The notes: generated from the sequence alone by a model not told the origin. Shown: positions 26,297 through 35,762, counted from the stretch's first letter. The stretch: DNA of 55,030 nt from Candidatus Omnitrophota bacterium (GCA_020053475.1 JAGVNC010000008.1:1-55030); one strand, 5' to 3'. Numbers and translations are program-made.

Positions 26297-26414
26297 TTGG
26301 CAAAATAAAAAGAAAGGCTTGGGGGGTGCTTGAGGGAAAACGCTTCCTGTGAAACACAAAAGGTCCGCCGCGTGTTGCTAATATTCATTGAGAATAGGAA
26401 TTTATCTTGCTTGA

Positions 26415-26443
26415 TTGACAAGCCTTAGATAGGGTGCTAAAAC
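26415..26443 (+). promoter_or_regulatory. Promoter of the type II secretion operon
   Basis: TTGACA (26415-26420), 17-bp spacer, TAAAAC (26438-26443), then AAAGGAAAG and an AT-rich stretch to the gspE start. It is divergent from the giant gene B promoter, about 120 bp away. Confidence 0.5.
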
Positions 26444-26487
26444 TTAAAGGAAAGAATATATAAATATTTATAATAATAGAATATTAG

Positions 26488-28182
26488 ATGATTATAAAAT
26501 CAAAATTTCCCCTAGGGCAGCTTTTAATTGAGCGAAAAATTATTACGCCGGAGCAATTGGACGTGGCGTTAAAACGCCAAAAAGAAACGGGCGAGTTATT
26601 AGGGATTGTTTTGTTAGAATTAGGTTTTGTGGATGAAGAAACCGTGTTTTTACCCATTGTGGCGGGGCAGTATGGGGTTGATTATGTCAATTTAAAGGAT
26701 GCTCAAATCCCTCCCGAAGTCTTGAATCAGCTTCCGGCCCGGTTTGCCAGCCATTATAAAGTCATTCCTGTCGATTATCGAGAAAATACACTCATGATTG
26801 CCACCACCCGGCCGTTAGATATTCACTTATTGGATGAACTTTCGTTGGTTGTTAAAGCTAAACTCAATCCAGTGTTGGCTTCGGAAAAAGATATTTTGGA
26901 AGCGATCCGTAAATATTATGGGGTGGGTGCTGAAACCATTGAGCAGATGATGGGTTCCGTCAAATCGCTTGATCTCCCGGAAGACGTGGACGACTTAGGC
27001 GCGATGGAAACGGAAGCGTCGATCAGCAAATTTTTAAATCAGATATTGCTGGAGGCTTACCGTGATCGGGCGACTGACATTCATATTGAACCCTTTGAAG
27101 ATAGCCTGCACGTTCGCTACCGCGTTGACGGGATATTGTTCGATGCGAAGGTCCCTAAAAATATTCGGCATTTTAAAGATTCGATTATTTCACGCATTAA
27201 GATACTTTCCAATTTAAACATTGCCGAGAAAAGAACGCCGCAAGACGGCCGGTTTAAGGTGCACGTCGGCGAAATTGATCTTGACCTGCGCGTCTCGTTC
27301 CTGCCAACCCCGTTTGGGGAAAGTGTGGTGTTAAGAATCCTCAATTCAACGCGGCTTTTTAGTTTTGCCGAATTGGGTTTGGATGACCAAGAGCGAAAGA
27401 TTCTCGAGCATTTAATCGAGAATCCCCACGGCATTATTTTTTTGACCGGTCCGACGGGGAGCGGAAAAACAACGACATTATATTCCTGCCTGTCCCAAAT
27501 CAATACGGAAGATACAAAAATCATCACCATTGAAGATCCGATCGAGTATCAGCTCGAGGGCATCACCCAGATTCAAATCAATCCGGCGGTCGGGTTGACG
27601 TTTTCCACGGGGTTGCGTTCGATGCTGCGCCATGATCCCGACGTCATGATGGTCGGAGAAGTCCGGGATATCGAAACGGCTGAAATCGCTATCCAGGTCG
27701 CGCTGACCGGGCACTTGATATTTTCCACCCTACACACCAACGACGCGGCCAGCGCTGTGACACGATTGTTGGATATGGGGGTTGACCCTTATCTGGTTAC
27801 GAGTACCGTTGAATGTTTTATCGCCCAACGGTTGGTGCGAACATTATGCCCCAAATGTAAAAGTCCAACCACATTAACCTCAGCGATGGCCGAGGATTTT
27901 AAGCGTCACGTCGATATGACGGGTGACATTAAGATTTATGAGCCTAAGGGCTGTGAAGCGTGTAAATTTACCGGCTACTTAGGGCGCGCGGCCATTTATG
28001 AATTCCTTGTCGTGAATGAGGCGATTCGAAAAATTATTATGGAAAAAGCCACAGCCTCAACGATCAAAAGTAAGGCCGTCGCCCAAGGGATGAGAACGCT
28101 CATGCAGTCCGGATGGGAAAAAGTCCGTCGAGGCCTGACCACGCCTCAAGAAGTTTTACGGGTTACGAAGGAAGAGGATTGA
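26488..28182 (+). CDS. gspE: Type II secretion ATPase GspE (PilB/MshE type)
   Basis: 564 residues. Hexameric cytoplasmic ATPase that drives pseudopilus assembly. N-terminal MshEN-like domain (8-70, PLGQLLIERKIITPEQLDVAL...LGIVLLELGFVDEETV) in two repeats; in MshE such repeats bind c-di-GMP, but here the first RLG is PLG and the GxxG-type glycine is Lys17. Walker A GPTGSGKTT at 321-329, Asp box and HDPDVMMVGEVRDIETAEIA (Walker B), His box HLIFSTLHTNDAASA, and zinc CxxC pairs near 454 (CPKC) and 488 (CEAC). Ribosome site unusually far upstream (AAAGGAAAG). First gene of the cluster. Confidence 0.93.
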   Translation: MIIKSKFPLGQLLIERKIITPEQLDVALKRQKETGELLGIVLLELGFVDEETVFLPIVAGQYGVDYVNLKDAQIPPEVLNQLPARFASHYKVIPVDYRENTLMIATTRPLDIHLLDELSLVVKAKLNPVLASEKDILEAIRKYYGVGAETIEQMMGSVKSLDLPEDVDDLGAMETEASISKFLNQILLEAYRDRATDIHIEPFEDSLHVRYRVDGILFDAKVPKNIRHFKDSIISRIKILSNLNIAEKRTPQDGRFKVHVGEIDLDLRVSFLPTPFGESVVLRILNSTRLFSFAELGLDDQERKILEHLIENPHGIIFLTGPTGSGKTTTLYSCLSQINTEDTKIITIEDPIEYQLEGITQIQINPAVGLTFSTGLRSMLRHDPDVMMVGEVRDIETAEIAIQVALTGHLIFSTLHTNDAASAVTRLLDMGVDPYLVTSTVECFIAQRLVRTLCPKCKSPTTLTSAMAEDFKRHVDMTGDIKIYEPKGCEACKFTGYLGRAAIYEFLVVNEAIRKIIMEKATASTIKSKAVAQGMRTLMQSGWEKVRRGLTTPQEVLRVTKEED

Positions 28183-28187
28183 TTTAA

Positions 28188-28300
28188 GGGTTGTGGGGGG
28201 TAGGGTTTAGAGGCGAGTAGGGTCTTATGTCTAAGGTTTTTGGACTTTTAACCATTGCCTTATAACTATACCCGCTTCCAACCCTTACACCCAAAGACTT
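28188..28300. repeat. G-rich/C-rich imperfect inverted repeat between gspE and gspF
   Basis: The G-rich arm (about 28188-28222, GGGTTGTGGGGGGTAGGG) is imperfectly complementary to the C-rich arm (about 28268-28299, ACCCGCTTCCAACCCTTACACCC). It interrupts an otherwise tight operon and resembles the elements at 2069 and 11981. Confidence 0.4.
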
Positions 28301-28307
28301 TAATAAC

Positions 28308-29537
28308 ATGCCTAAATTCGCTTACAAAGCTAAAGAAGGTCCACACAAAATCGTTGAGGGGTTGATTGAAGCCTCCGATAAGGATATGGCTGTCAGCAGA
28401 ATTATTGCCTCAGGCGTGACCCCAATCGAGATTACATTTGCCACGCAAGCGGAAGAGAAGCGCCGAGAGAAAATAACGACGAAAGTTCGGCGCTGGTCCA
28501 ACAAGGTTACGTTAAAAGATTTAGTTATTTTTACCCGGCAACTGACGGATTTAGTCGAGGCCTCGGTTCCGATTTTACGTTCTTTAAAAATTATTAGCGA
28601 GCAGACAGAAAGCCCCTTGTTGAAAACAATTGTCGAGGATATGCACCAATTGGTCAAGGACGGCGGATCGTTTTCCGATGCGTTGGCTAAGTATCCGGAG
28701 ATTTTTTCCCGTTTATATGTCAGTCTGGTGAGAACAGGTGAATTGTCGGGCCGATTGGAAGAAGTCCTCGTCCGGCTTGCTTCTTACCTTGAGAAAGAAC
28801 AAGAAACGCTCAATAAAGTCACGTCCAGCTTGGTTTATCCGTTATTTATTTTGGGTGTGGGCATTATTTCGGTGTTTGTTTTGCTAACGTTTGTGGTCCC
28901 CCGGATTACCGTCATGTTTGCCGATCTGGATCAGGCACTGCCGCTTCCGACACTTATTTTGGTAAGCCTCAGTAATGTCTTGGCTAAATATTGGTGGCTC
29001 GTTGTTTTATTGGTTGGAATTTTAGTGATGTATACACGCAGTTGGCTTTTGACAGCGCAAGGCCGTCGCAAATTTGACACTTGGCGCCTCAAATTGCCGT
29101 ACATCGGGGAATTTTTACGGGTTGTGGAAGTGGGGCGTTTTGCACGCACGCTGGGGACATTGGTCGAAAGCGGCGTTCCCATTGCGTCAGCATTGACGTC
29201 GGTCGCCACAACATTGGACAACGTGAATTTTCGTGAGGAAATCGAACGGATGACGGAAGAAGTGAAGCAAGGAGGGAGCTTGCGCACATCACTCAAAAAA
29301 TCCCAATTTTTCCCGGACATGGCCGTCAATATGATCTCCGTCGGGGAAGAAACGGGACGGTTGGAAAGAGGCCTTTACAAAATCGCTGATATTTTCGAGC
29401 GCCAGGCTGATCAGACTGTCAAAACCATTGTGGCCCTTTTAGGCCCTGTTGTGTTGGTGTTGATTATTCTGGTCATTGGGTCTATGGTTGTGGCATTGAT
29501 GCTGCCTATTTTTAAAATGAATTTATTGATTCAGTAG
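28308..29537 (+). CDS. gspF: Type II secretion inner-membrane platform protein GspF
   Basis: 409 residues, usual length. It forms the membrane platform with which GspE interacts. Two T2SF domains are visible: the first with FTRQLTDLVEASVPILRSLKII...GGSFSDALAKYPEIFSRLYVSLVRTGELSGRLEEVLVRLA (about 80-165), the second with FARTLGTLVESGVPIASALT...GGSLRTSLKKSQFFPDMAVNMISVGEETGRLERGL (about 280-360). Three membrane segments: about 176-198, 225-245 and 380-402. Separated from gspE by the inverted repeat above. Confidence 0.95.
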   Translation: MPKFAYKAKEGPHKIVEGLIEASDKDMAVSRIIASGVTPIEITFATQAEEKRREKITTKVRRWSNKVTLKDLVIFTRQLTDLVEASVPILRSLKIISEQTESPLLKTIVEDMHQLVKDGGSFSDALAKYPEIFSRLYVSLVRTGELSGRLEEVLVRLASYLEKEQETLNKVTSSLVYPLFILGVGIISVFVLLTFVVPRITVMFADLDQALPLPTLILVSLSNVLAKYWWLVVLLVGILVMYTRSWLLTAQGRRKFDTWRLKLPYIGEFLRVVEVGRFARTLGTLVESGVPIASALTSVATTLDNVNFREEIERMTEEVKQGGSLRTSLKKSQFFPDMAVNMISVGEETGRLERGLYKIADIFERQADQTVKTIVALLGPVVLVLIILVIGSMVVALMLPIFKMNLLIQ

Positions 29538-29556
29538 AGACATGAAAGGAGTTTTT

Positions 29557-29988
29557 ATGAGACAATTTAACGCAAGAGCTTTTACCCTCATTGAAATCAT
29601 TTTGGTGATGACGATTATTGGGATCATTGCTGCTTTGGTTATTCCCAATGTCGCCGGCCGTGGTCAAGAGGCCCGCGTTTCGGCGGCGAGTGTTGATGTC
29701 GAGTCCAATATCCCGGCGGCACTGGATTTGTACGAATTGGATAACGGGCAATACCCAACCACAGAACAAGGATTGGCGGCCCTTCTTCAGGCACCGACGA
29801 CATCGCCTGTCCCCGGCCACTGGAATGGGCCATATCTTAAAAAGAAAAAAGTCCCTGTTGATCCTTGGGGCCAGCCATACGGGTACACATCTCCCGGGAT
29901 TCATAACACCGAGGAATTTGATTTGTTTTCTTATGGCCTTGACGGAGTAGAAAGCAGTGACGATATTGTTAATTGGCTTGTGGAGTAA
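29557..29988 (+). CDS. gspG: Major pseudopilin GspG
   Basis: 143 residues. Prepilin-like N terminus MRQFNARA|FTLIEIILVMTIIGIIAALVIP, then the GspG C-terminal pattern: ALDLYELDNGQYPTTEQGLAAL, WNGPYLKKKKVPVDPWGQPY, and FDLFSYGLDGVESSDDIVNW with its calcium-site acidic residues. The start ATG 29557 follows AAAGGAG; an ATG at 29542 lies inside the ribosome site region. The residue before the cleavage point is Ala8, not the near-universal Gly. It should be the main subunit of the pseudopilus. Confidence 0.95.
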   Translation: MRQFNARAFTLIEIILVMTIIGIIAALVIPNVAGRGQEARVSAASVDVESNIPAALDLYELDNGQYPTTEQGLAALLQAPTTSPVPGHWNGPYLKKKKVPVDPWGQPYGYTSPGIHNTEEFDLFSYGLDGVESSDDIVNWLVE

Positions 29989-30007
29989 AAATATTTTTGT
30001 CCACCAG

Positions 30008-30520
30008 ATGCGATTCCCCGAGTCTACCGTTCAAAAGATTGGTTCCCGGGGATTCACGCTCATTGAGATTATTTTAGTATTGGTCATCCTGGGCGTGATC
30101 GCTGGCCTAACCGTTCCGCGCATCGGTCAAAATTTTATTGAGCTGCAGTTAAAACGCACGGCGAATGATCTATCTTATCTGATGCGTTATGCGCAAAGCC
30201 GGGCGATTACAAAAAACCGTATGGTTCGTCTGGAATTCGATGATAATTTTTCCAAGGTTTGGTTGACCCAATCCACCGAAGAAGCCTCCCCCGAGGAAGA
30301 CAATAAAAGTTTTGAACGCATCACCGGACGATTAGGGCGAACGCTCACGGTCCCGGACAAAATTTATCTGGAGGCAGAGACCGTGCCGGTCCAGTTTTAT
30401 CCCGATGGGAGCATGGATCGCGTCCGTCTGTATGTTTGTCATGAAAAAGATTGCTTGACGGTCTCGACCCAGGAACAGAGGGGAGCTGTCCGCGTTTTTG
30501 ATTATAAATTGGCATCATGA
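30008..30520 (+). CDS. gspH: Minor pseudopilin GspH
   Basis: 170 residues from ATG 30008; an upstream ATG at 29957 inside gspG is less likely. Type III signal SRG|FTLIEIILVLVILGVIAGLTVPRI with Gly15 and Glu at +5, followed by LKRTANDLSYLMRYAQSRAITKNRMVRLEFD, the normal GspH/FimT N-domain. The C-terminal part is beta-rich, with VQFYPDGSMDRVRLYVCHEKDCL. Starts just after gspG and overlaps gspI by four bases (ATGA). Confidence 0.88.
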   Translation: MRFPESTVQKIGSRGFTLIEIILVLVILGVIAGLTVPRIGQNFIELQLKRTANDLSYLMRYAQSRAITKNRMVRLEFDDNFSKVWLTQSTEEASPEEDNKSFERITGRLGRTLTVPDKIYLEAETVPVQFYPDGSMDRVRLYVCHEKDCLTVSTQEQRGAVRVFDYKLAS

Positions 30521-30906
30521 CCATTTGTTCGATTAACAATAACCGTGGTTCGTTCCTCCTAGAAGCCTTACTATCGATTGTGATTCTTTCTGTAAGCTTG
30601 ACGCTGATGATCCAGTCGATGACTGCCGGCTTGCGGGCCATTCATTACACCTCCGATTACACGATCGCCCAGATATTATTAGATAACAAGCTTCAAGAAC
30701 TGATCCAAAAAGGCTCAACGGATGCCGGACAAAATAAAACAGAATCCTTCGAAGCGCCTTTCGACCGCTACGAGTATTCGTTAATGACCACAAGTTCTGA
30801 TTTAAGCGAAGCGCTAGTCAATGTCCGGGCGGATATTTCCTGGATGAGCGGAAAAAGAAAAAACAATATCTCTGCGCAGACATATCTTTTTGTTCCAACA
30901 CTATGA
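30517..30906 (+). CDS. gspI: Minor pseudopilin GspI
   Basis: 129 residues. Prepilin motif NNRG|SFLLEALLSIVILSVSLTLMIQSMTAGLRA with the +5 Glu, then a short beta domain; length and the LLEALxAxxIL core are typical for GspI, part of the tip complex with GspJ and GspK. It overlaps gspH and gspJ by ATGA, showing translational coupling. Confidence 0.85.
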   Translation: MTICSINNNRGSFLLEALLSIVILSVSLTLMIQSMTAGLRAIHYTSDYTIAQILLDNKLQELIQKGSTDAGQNKTESFEAPFDRYEYSLMTTSSDLSEALVNVRADISWMSGKRKNNISAQTYLFVPTL

Positions 30907-31634
30907 CATTTAATAAAAAAGAATTTCGGGGCTTCACGCTGATTGAGTTGATATTGGGCCTGAGTATTTTTGCCTTGGTCGCGTTGAATGTTTATAGCAT
31001 CTATACTGGGGGAATCCGCTTAAGTCGTCGAGCTGACACCCAGAATACGATGTTTCGCGAGGCGCGCATGGCGTTGGATTTGATGGCGTTTGATTTGGAG
31101 AATATGATCCCTTATGATTTTTCTAATTCCTATCCGCAGCAAACGGCTTTTCGGGGAGAAGAAAATAAAATTACGTTCTTAATGGCCACTTCCGACGGGC
31201 TTAATGTGGTCAGTTACTTTTTGGTTGTGCCTGAAAAGGTCAGTATTCACCGTGTCATCATCGGCAAAAGGACATCGAAAAACGTACGTATTTCCAACGT
31301 CACCCAGCAAGGACTGCGCCTGGAATCGCTGGTCCGCAAAGAACAATCGTTGATTTCCTACCTGAATGGCGAAAACAATGAAAGCTTGACCGAATTAATT
31401 GCAGTGAATGTGAAAGAAGGCAGTTTGAAATTTTCTTTTGCTTATCTGAAGGATGAAGAGAGCCAAGAGGCCATTTGGAAGGATGCCTGGGGCCTCAATT
31501 ATATTCCTTCCCGTATTCGTCTTAAGATTGATTTTGTTAATCCATCTGATCTTAATACGATTCCATTTACTAAAGAAATTCTTGTCCCCCATGGATTCTG
31601 GGGCGCAGATGAGTCAGGGGCTTCATCGGCATGA
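30903..31634 (+). CDS. gspJ: Minor pseudopilin GspJ
   Basis: 243 residues. KEFRG|FTLIELILGLSIFALVALNVYSIY with cleavage after Gly10 and a +5 Glu; then RRADTQNTMFREARMALDLMAFDLENM, the usual GspJ helix, and a beta-rich globular part (FRGEENKITFLMATSDGL) ending with ...RLKIDFV. Part of the GspI-J-K tip. ATGA overlaps on both sides. Confidence 0.9.
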   Translation: MTFNKKEFRGFTLIELILGLSIFALVALNVYSIYTGGIRLSRRADTQNTMFREARMALDLMAFDLENMIPYDFSNSYPQQTAFRGEENKITFLMATSDGLNVVSYFLVVPEKVSIHRVIIGKRTSKNVRISNVTQQGLRLESLVRKEQSLISYLNGENNESLTELIAVNVKEGSLKFSFAYLKDEESQEAIWKDAWGLNYIPSRIRLKIDFVNPSDLNTIPFTKEILVPHGFWGADESGASSA

Positions 31635-32758
31635 AATATTTTAACGAGCGCCATCTGAGAAGATTGTCGGCTAAAAAATCCCGATTGACGCGTTCCTTCA
31701 ATAATAATTCTGGTATAATACTTTTGGTCGTTCTTTGGACAATGGTTGTTTTGACGACGTTAGCGATCAGTTTAGGCCGTCAAACGCATGTTGAGTTGAC
31801 GTTGGCCAAGCATGCGATTGGAAAGTTAAAGTCAAAATATTTAGCGTGGGCGGGTGTGATTAGCGCCATTGACCAGATCCGCCAAGATGGGGAAGATGCA
31901 GCATCCGCAGAAAAGGATACGTTATACTACTGCGGCATCCCAATCAAAGAAAGCCCTTCGCCTCAAGATTTGTTTGAAAAGGTTGAATTAGAAGATGGGA
32001 CATATAGCGTTCAATATGTTCCCGAAGGGGAAGGGATTTCTAAAGGGACGGTTTATTACGGATTACAGGACGAAGAGCGGCGTTTGAACCTGAATGGATT
32101 AACCAACGAGAACAAAGATATCTTGATCGCGCTTCTGGCGTTGTTGGGGCACGACGAAGACACAGCCAAAACCATTGCGTTGGCGATCATTGATTGGAGA
32201 GATGAAGATAGTATGTCAACGGACAGCATCGAGAGTACTGAGGATGATTATTACACTGGCCTTTCGAATTCATACCATTGCAAGAATCATCCGTTGGATA
32301 CCACAGAAGAATTATTATTAATCAAAGGCGTGACGCCACAGATTTATAAGGATATGGCACCGTTTGTCACTGTATTTCCTAAAACGGGAGAATTTCAGGT
32401 CAACTTCGACACGGCTTCCGAGACGATCCTGAAAGCGTTAACGCATTCTGTCGCTGGTCCAGCCACCGGGACAGAAGTCGCTGATGCCGATTCGTTAGTA
32501 GAGAAAATGTTGACGTATCGCGCCGGGGGAGATGGGCTGGAATTTACCCCAGATGATCAAAGCATTGATATTAACCAATTTAACGTCAATGCGAAAGAGC
32601 GAGTTTTGTTTTTAGTCATTAATCAATTTCGAGCGAATAGTTCTCAGTATTTAGCCGCCGACGTGGTTGGGATTGACAAACAGCGAGGGGCCCGCACCCA
32701 CGTCCAGGCGATTATCCAGAGGGAAGATCTTTCCATCGTGTCTTGGAGACGTCAGTAG
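31631..32758 (+). CDS. gspK: Minor pseudopilin GspK
   Basis: 375 residues. Long basic leader, then NNNSG|IILLVVLWTMVVLTTLAISLGRQTHVE; the VLW motif and lack of a +5 Glu are characteristic of GspK, which caps the pseudopilus. The saposin-like helical insert is recognisable around LLALLGHDEDTAKTIALAIIDWRDEDS and TTEELLLIKGVTPQIYKDMAPFVTVFP. Acidic residues typical for calcium binding are present (DWRDED). Ends one base before gspL. Confidence 0.93.
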   Translation: MKYFNERHLRRLSAKKSRLTRSFNNNSGIILLVVLWTMVVLTTLAISLGRQTHVELTLAKHAIGKLKSKYLAWAGVISAIDQIRQDGEDAASAEKDTLYYCGIPIKESPSPQDLFEKVELEDGTYSVQYVPEGEGISKGTVYYGLQDEERRLNLNGLTNENKDILIALLALLGHDEDTAKTIALAIIDWRDEDSMSTDSIESTEDDYYTGLSNSYHCKNHPLDTTEELLLIKGVTPQIYKDMAPFVTVFPKTGEFQVNFDTASETILKALTHSVAGPATGTEVADADSLVEKMLTYRAGGDGLEFTPDDQSIDINQFNVNAKERVLFLVINQFRANSSQYLAADVVGIDKQRGARTHVQAIIQREDLSIVSWRRQ

Positions 32759-32759
32759 A

Positions 32760-34226
32760 ATGAAAATGATCCAAAAGAGAATTTTTACCGTCGTGGAAGT
32801 GACGGACTCGCATGTCAAACTGATGCAAAGCCGTAAAGTGCGTGGCAAAGTCGTGATTTCTGCTTGCGACGTGCGGCCCATCACGAATCAAAGCGATGAA
32901 GATGTGATCCGTACGGTGCGGGACATGACACTGACAAGAGCGATCCAATCGGACGATTTCATTTTTGTCATCCCGCGGCGCCTGGCCATCTTTAAACGCT
33001 TGAAGCTTCCTTCCCAGCAGGAAACTGAAATTAAAAAAATGGTCGGGTTGCAACTCGTCAATCACATCCCTTATGCCATCGACGATGTGATGTATGAAAC
33101 CCATGTCGTCGATAAAGATGCTGCCGGATATACGCATGTCCTCGTGGCCATTGTGCATAAAGATGTTGTCGGCCGTTATTATAAACTGTTCACCAAGTTG
33201 GGGCTTCATCCTGCCAAATTTGTTTTAAGTTCATTTGGGCTTTTGGGGTGGCTTAATTTTCAGGAAACGAAAAAACGCCTGGATTCACGCTACACAATGG
33301 TCCTTGTGAATATAGATGTGGCGCATACCGAAATTTGTTTCTTCCATGATAAAAAAATTTTGTATTCCCGTCATGTCAATTACGGGGCCAAAGATTTAAA
33401 TGAGGACGGCATGATGGGATTGTTAAATCAGATCGACTTAAGCTTATCCAGTTATACTCGGGAAGCCATGGGCCCAGAGTTCAAGAAGATCGTTATCTTG
33501 ACGCTGTTGACGGAGGGGGGGATCCTTAAAGACAAATGTGAAAATAATTTTAAGATCTCGGCCGAAGCCATGACGGCGTTAGAGAATATTTTATGCCAAA
33601 AAAATATTAATTTATCGACATTGCAAGACCAGAGTGGCCTTTCGTTTAGTGTGTGCTTAGGGTATCTGTTGAGTGACGCGCGGGATCTCATGAATTTTAT
33701 GCCCCAGGAGGTTCATGTCATCAAGCAGTCTAAGCGCCGGAGAATGGAATTGGTAAAATTGATTTCCCTTGCTTTCCTGACGGCCGTATTAGCTTACGCG
33801 ATTTTAGGGTTAAGGATTTATCGTAAACATGAGATCTTCAAGAAGATTGTTGAAGAAAGCGACCGGCTCAATCCCGCGTTGAAAAAAGCCAAAGAGCAAG
33901 TCCAATTTGAAATGCTGCTACAAAAAGAATTTCAGGCGCCGATTAATATGGTCGATTTAATCGCCGAGTTGTACGCGATGATCCCGCCGGAAATTTCTTT
34001 TCGTTCTTTACAGATCGACGAACGGGACCGGCTAACGATCCAGGGGTATTCACTAACAAGTGGGGCCGTTAATAATTTCCAAGCTGCGTTGGTCAAATCG
34101 ACGATATTTAAGGAAGTCAATCTGCAGTTTGCAACGAATCGGAAAATTTTTAACCAGGACGTGACAGACTTCAAAATTACCTGCCGCATCAGCCCTAAGG
34201 CAGAGAAGGAAACAGCGAAACGATGA
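32760..34226 (+). CDS. gspL: GspL-like protein (PilM-type actin fold plus PilN-type membrane part)
   Basis: 488 residues from ATG 32760, one base after the gspK stop. Residues 1-330 have the actin-like PilM/GspL cytoplasmic layout (VVEVTDSHVKLMQSRKVRGKVVI, FVIPRRLAIFKRLKLPSQQETEIKKMV, YTMVLVNIDVAHTEICFFHDKK). One membrane segment lies at about 338-358 (LVKLISLAFLTAVLAYAILG), followed by a coiled coil and a ferredoxin-like PilN/GspL periplasmic domain. It links the ATPase to the inner-membrane platform. A single chain thus covers what PilM and PilN do in type IV pili. Confidence 0.82.
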   Translation: MKMIQKRIFTVVEVTDSHVKLMQSRKVRGKVVISACDVRPITNQSDEDVIRTVRDMTLTRAIQSDDFIFVIPRRLAIFKRLKLPSQQETEIKKMVGLQLVNHIPYAIDDVMYETHVVDKDAAGYTHVLVAIVHKDVVGRYYKLFTKLGLHPAKFVLSSFGLLGWLNFQETKKRLDSRYTMVLVNIDVAHTEICFFHDKKILYSRHVNYGAKDLNEDGMMGLLNQIDLSLSSYTREAMGPEFKKIVILTLLTEGGILKDKCENNFKISAEAMTALENILCQKNINLSTLQDQSGLSFSVCLGYLLSDARDLMNFMPQEVHVIKQSKRRRMELVKLISLAFLTAVLAYAILGLRIYRKHEIFKKIVEESDRLNPALKKAKEQVQFEMLLQKEFQAPINMVDLIAELYAMIPPEISFRSLQIDERDRLTIQGYSLTSGAVNNFQAALVKSTIFKEVNLQFATNRKIFNQDVTDFKITCRISPKAEKETAKR

Positions 34227-34756
34227 TTCGACGGCTGACAAAACGTGAGCAATATATTTTTTATATCTGTTTGCTCTTCATTGGAATTTTTATTTTTTAT
34301 CAAGGGCTGATCAAGCCTTCGTGGGAAGAGTCGGAGTCGTTAGATCAAAAGATCGTCATCCAGCAGCGTCGGCTACAAAAAGATCAACGGCTGCTCCAAG
34401 AAGCGAAGGGAAAAGAGAAAGCCCACGCGGCCTATTTACTGGCCTATAAACAAAATGGGACCGATGAGCAAGTCATGTCATCGATCCTTTCTCAAATCGA
34501 GAAATTGGCTGGCGAACTAAAGTTGCGCATTTCGGATCTTAAGCCACAACGCGTCAAACAGCTTGAATTATTGAATCAGTTTTCCGTCAGCGTCACCATC
34601 GATAGTGAATTTGACGATATTTTGAATTTTTTGTATCTTTTGCAACAAGAGCCTTATTCATTTAATGTTGAAGAAGTCCGTTTTGATAAAGGCACTCGCC
34701 GCAACGAGACGATCATCAAATCCCAGCTTGTTTTAAGTAAGGTTCTCATCCCTTAG
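34223..34756 (+). CDS. gspM: GspM/PilO-like inner-membrane protein
   Basis: 177 residues, ATGA overlap with gspL. Short cytoplasmic start, one membrane segment (12-31, YIFYICLLFIGIFIFYQGLI), a coiled coil (about 40-95) and a small ferredoxin-like domain (ILSQIEKLAGELKLRISDLKPQ ... FDDILNFLYLLQQEPYSFNVEEVRF). This is the GspM/PilO layout; it dimerises with GspL. It closes the first block; an A/T-rich hairpin (34764-34788) and a new promoter follow. Confidence 0.8.
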   Translation: MIRRLTKREQYIFYICLLFIGIFIFYQGLIKPSWEESESLDQKIVIQQRRLQKDQRLLQEAKGKEKAHAAYLLAYKQNGTDEQVMSSILSQIEKLAGELKLRISDLKPQRVKQLELLNQFSVSVTIDSEFDDILNFLYLLQQEPYSFNVEEVRFDKGTRRNETIIKSQLVLSKVLIP

Positions 34757-34800
34757 GAGCCTTTTTTCTATTAAAAATAGAAAAATATTCTTAATAGTTA

Positions 34801-34829
34801 TTGACACCCCTGTAGGGCTATACGAAAAT
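34801..34829 (+). promoter_or_regulatory. Promoter candidate before the exeA-like gene
   Basis: TTGACA (34801-34806), 17 bp, GAAAAT (34824-34829). The second half of the secretion cluster could thus be expressed separately. Confidence 0.45.
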
Positions 34830-34890
34830 AATACTAACTCTCTGAGTAGAGAGTCATATCAATGTGGGCAAATAAGTCTTTTTGAGGATC

Positions 34891-35715
34891 ATGAGCTATC
34901 TGGCGACGTTACAGTTAGAAAAGGAACCTTTTTCAACAAGCCCCGATCCTTCTTTTTTTTACCGGTCTTCGGAGCATTATACCGCGTTAAACAGGCTGGA
35001 AATTTCCATTCGATTACGACGAGGATTAAGTATCGTTTTGGGGGATGTCGGGACAGGGAAGACAACTTTGTCCCGTGCTCTTTTACAGGCTTTTTATACG
35101 GAAGAAGAAGATTATATTTTTCACATGATTTTGGATCCTTCGTTTAAGTCGGAATATCAATTTCTCGCTCATTTGACAAAACTTTTCGGCATTTCTCCCT
35201 TTTTTCGGTCTACCATTGACCATCGTGAAGCGATCGAAAAATATTTCTATCAAAAGTGTGTGGAGGAGAATAAAACCGTTGTTTTATTGATCGATGAGGG
35301 CCAGAAGCTCTCGATCCCTCAGTTGGAAATTTTGCGAACACTGCTCAATTATGAGACCAATGAATACAAAATGCTTCAATTGGTGATTCTAGGACAAATG
35401 GAGTTGCTGCCGCGAATAAAGAAAATCCGCAATTTTTTGGATCGAATTAGCCTGAAGTACATTTTAAACCCTTTGGATGAATATGAAACGGGTCAATTGA
35501 TCCAATTTCGTTTACGTCAGGCCGGGTATAAGGCAGAAAAAAGTTTATTTAGCCATGAAGCGGTCCGTCGGGTATATGAATATACTCAAGGATATCCTCG
35601 GCAAATCACACGCATTTGTCATGCGGCGATCGAATATATTGTCGCCCGCGATGGGGAAGCCGTGACAGAGGACCTCCTGAGTCGGTTGATTGAACAGGAT
35701 AAGATATGGCATTAA
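34891..35715 (+). CDS. exeA: ExeA/GspA-like AAA ATPase
   Basis: 274 residues from ATG 34891 (TTG 34882 nine bases earlier is also in frame). MSYLATLQLEKEPFSTSPDPSFFYRSSEHYTAL is the family hallmark; Walker A GDVGTGKTT at 51-59, Walker B VVLLIDEGQKL, sensor region VILGQMELL, and a C-terminal TQGYPRQITRICHAAI. ExeA with ExeB helps insert the secretin through peptidoglycan. No peptidoglycan-binding C-terminal domain and no membrane segment remain (family members can be about 550 residues), and no exeB is seen; the next gene may take that role. Confidence 0.88.
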   Translation: MSYLATLQLEKEPFSTSPDPSFFYRSSEHYTALNRLEISIRLRRGLSIVLGDVGTGKTTLSRALLQAFYTEEEDYIFHMILDPSFKSEYQFLAHLTKLFGISPFFRSTIDHREAIEKYFYQKCVEENKTVVLLIDEGQKLSIPQLEILRTLLNYETNEYKMLQLVILGQMELLPRIKKIRNFLDRISLKYILNPLDEYETGQLIQFRLRQAGYKAEKSLFSHEAVRRVYEYTQGYPRQITRICHAAIEYIVARDGEAVTEDLLSRLIEQDKIWH

Positions 35716-35762
35716 CAATTAAATTTTTTTTATCGCATCAATGGATGTTATGACGGGTGTTC

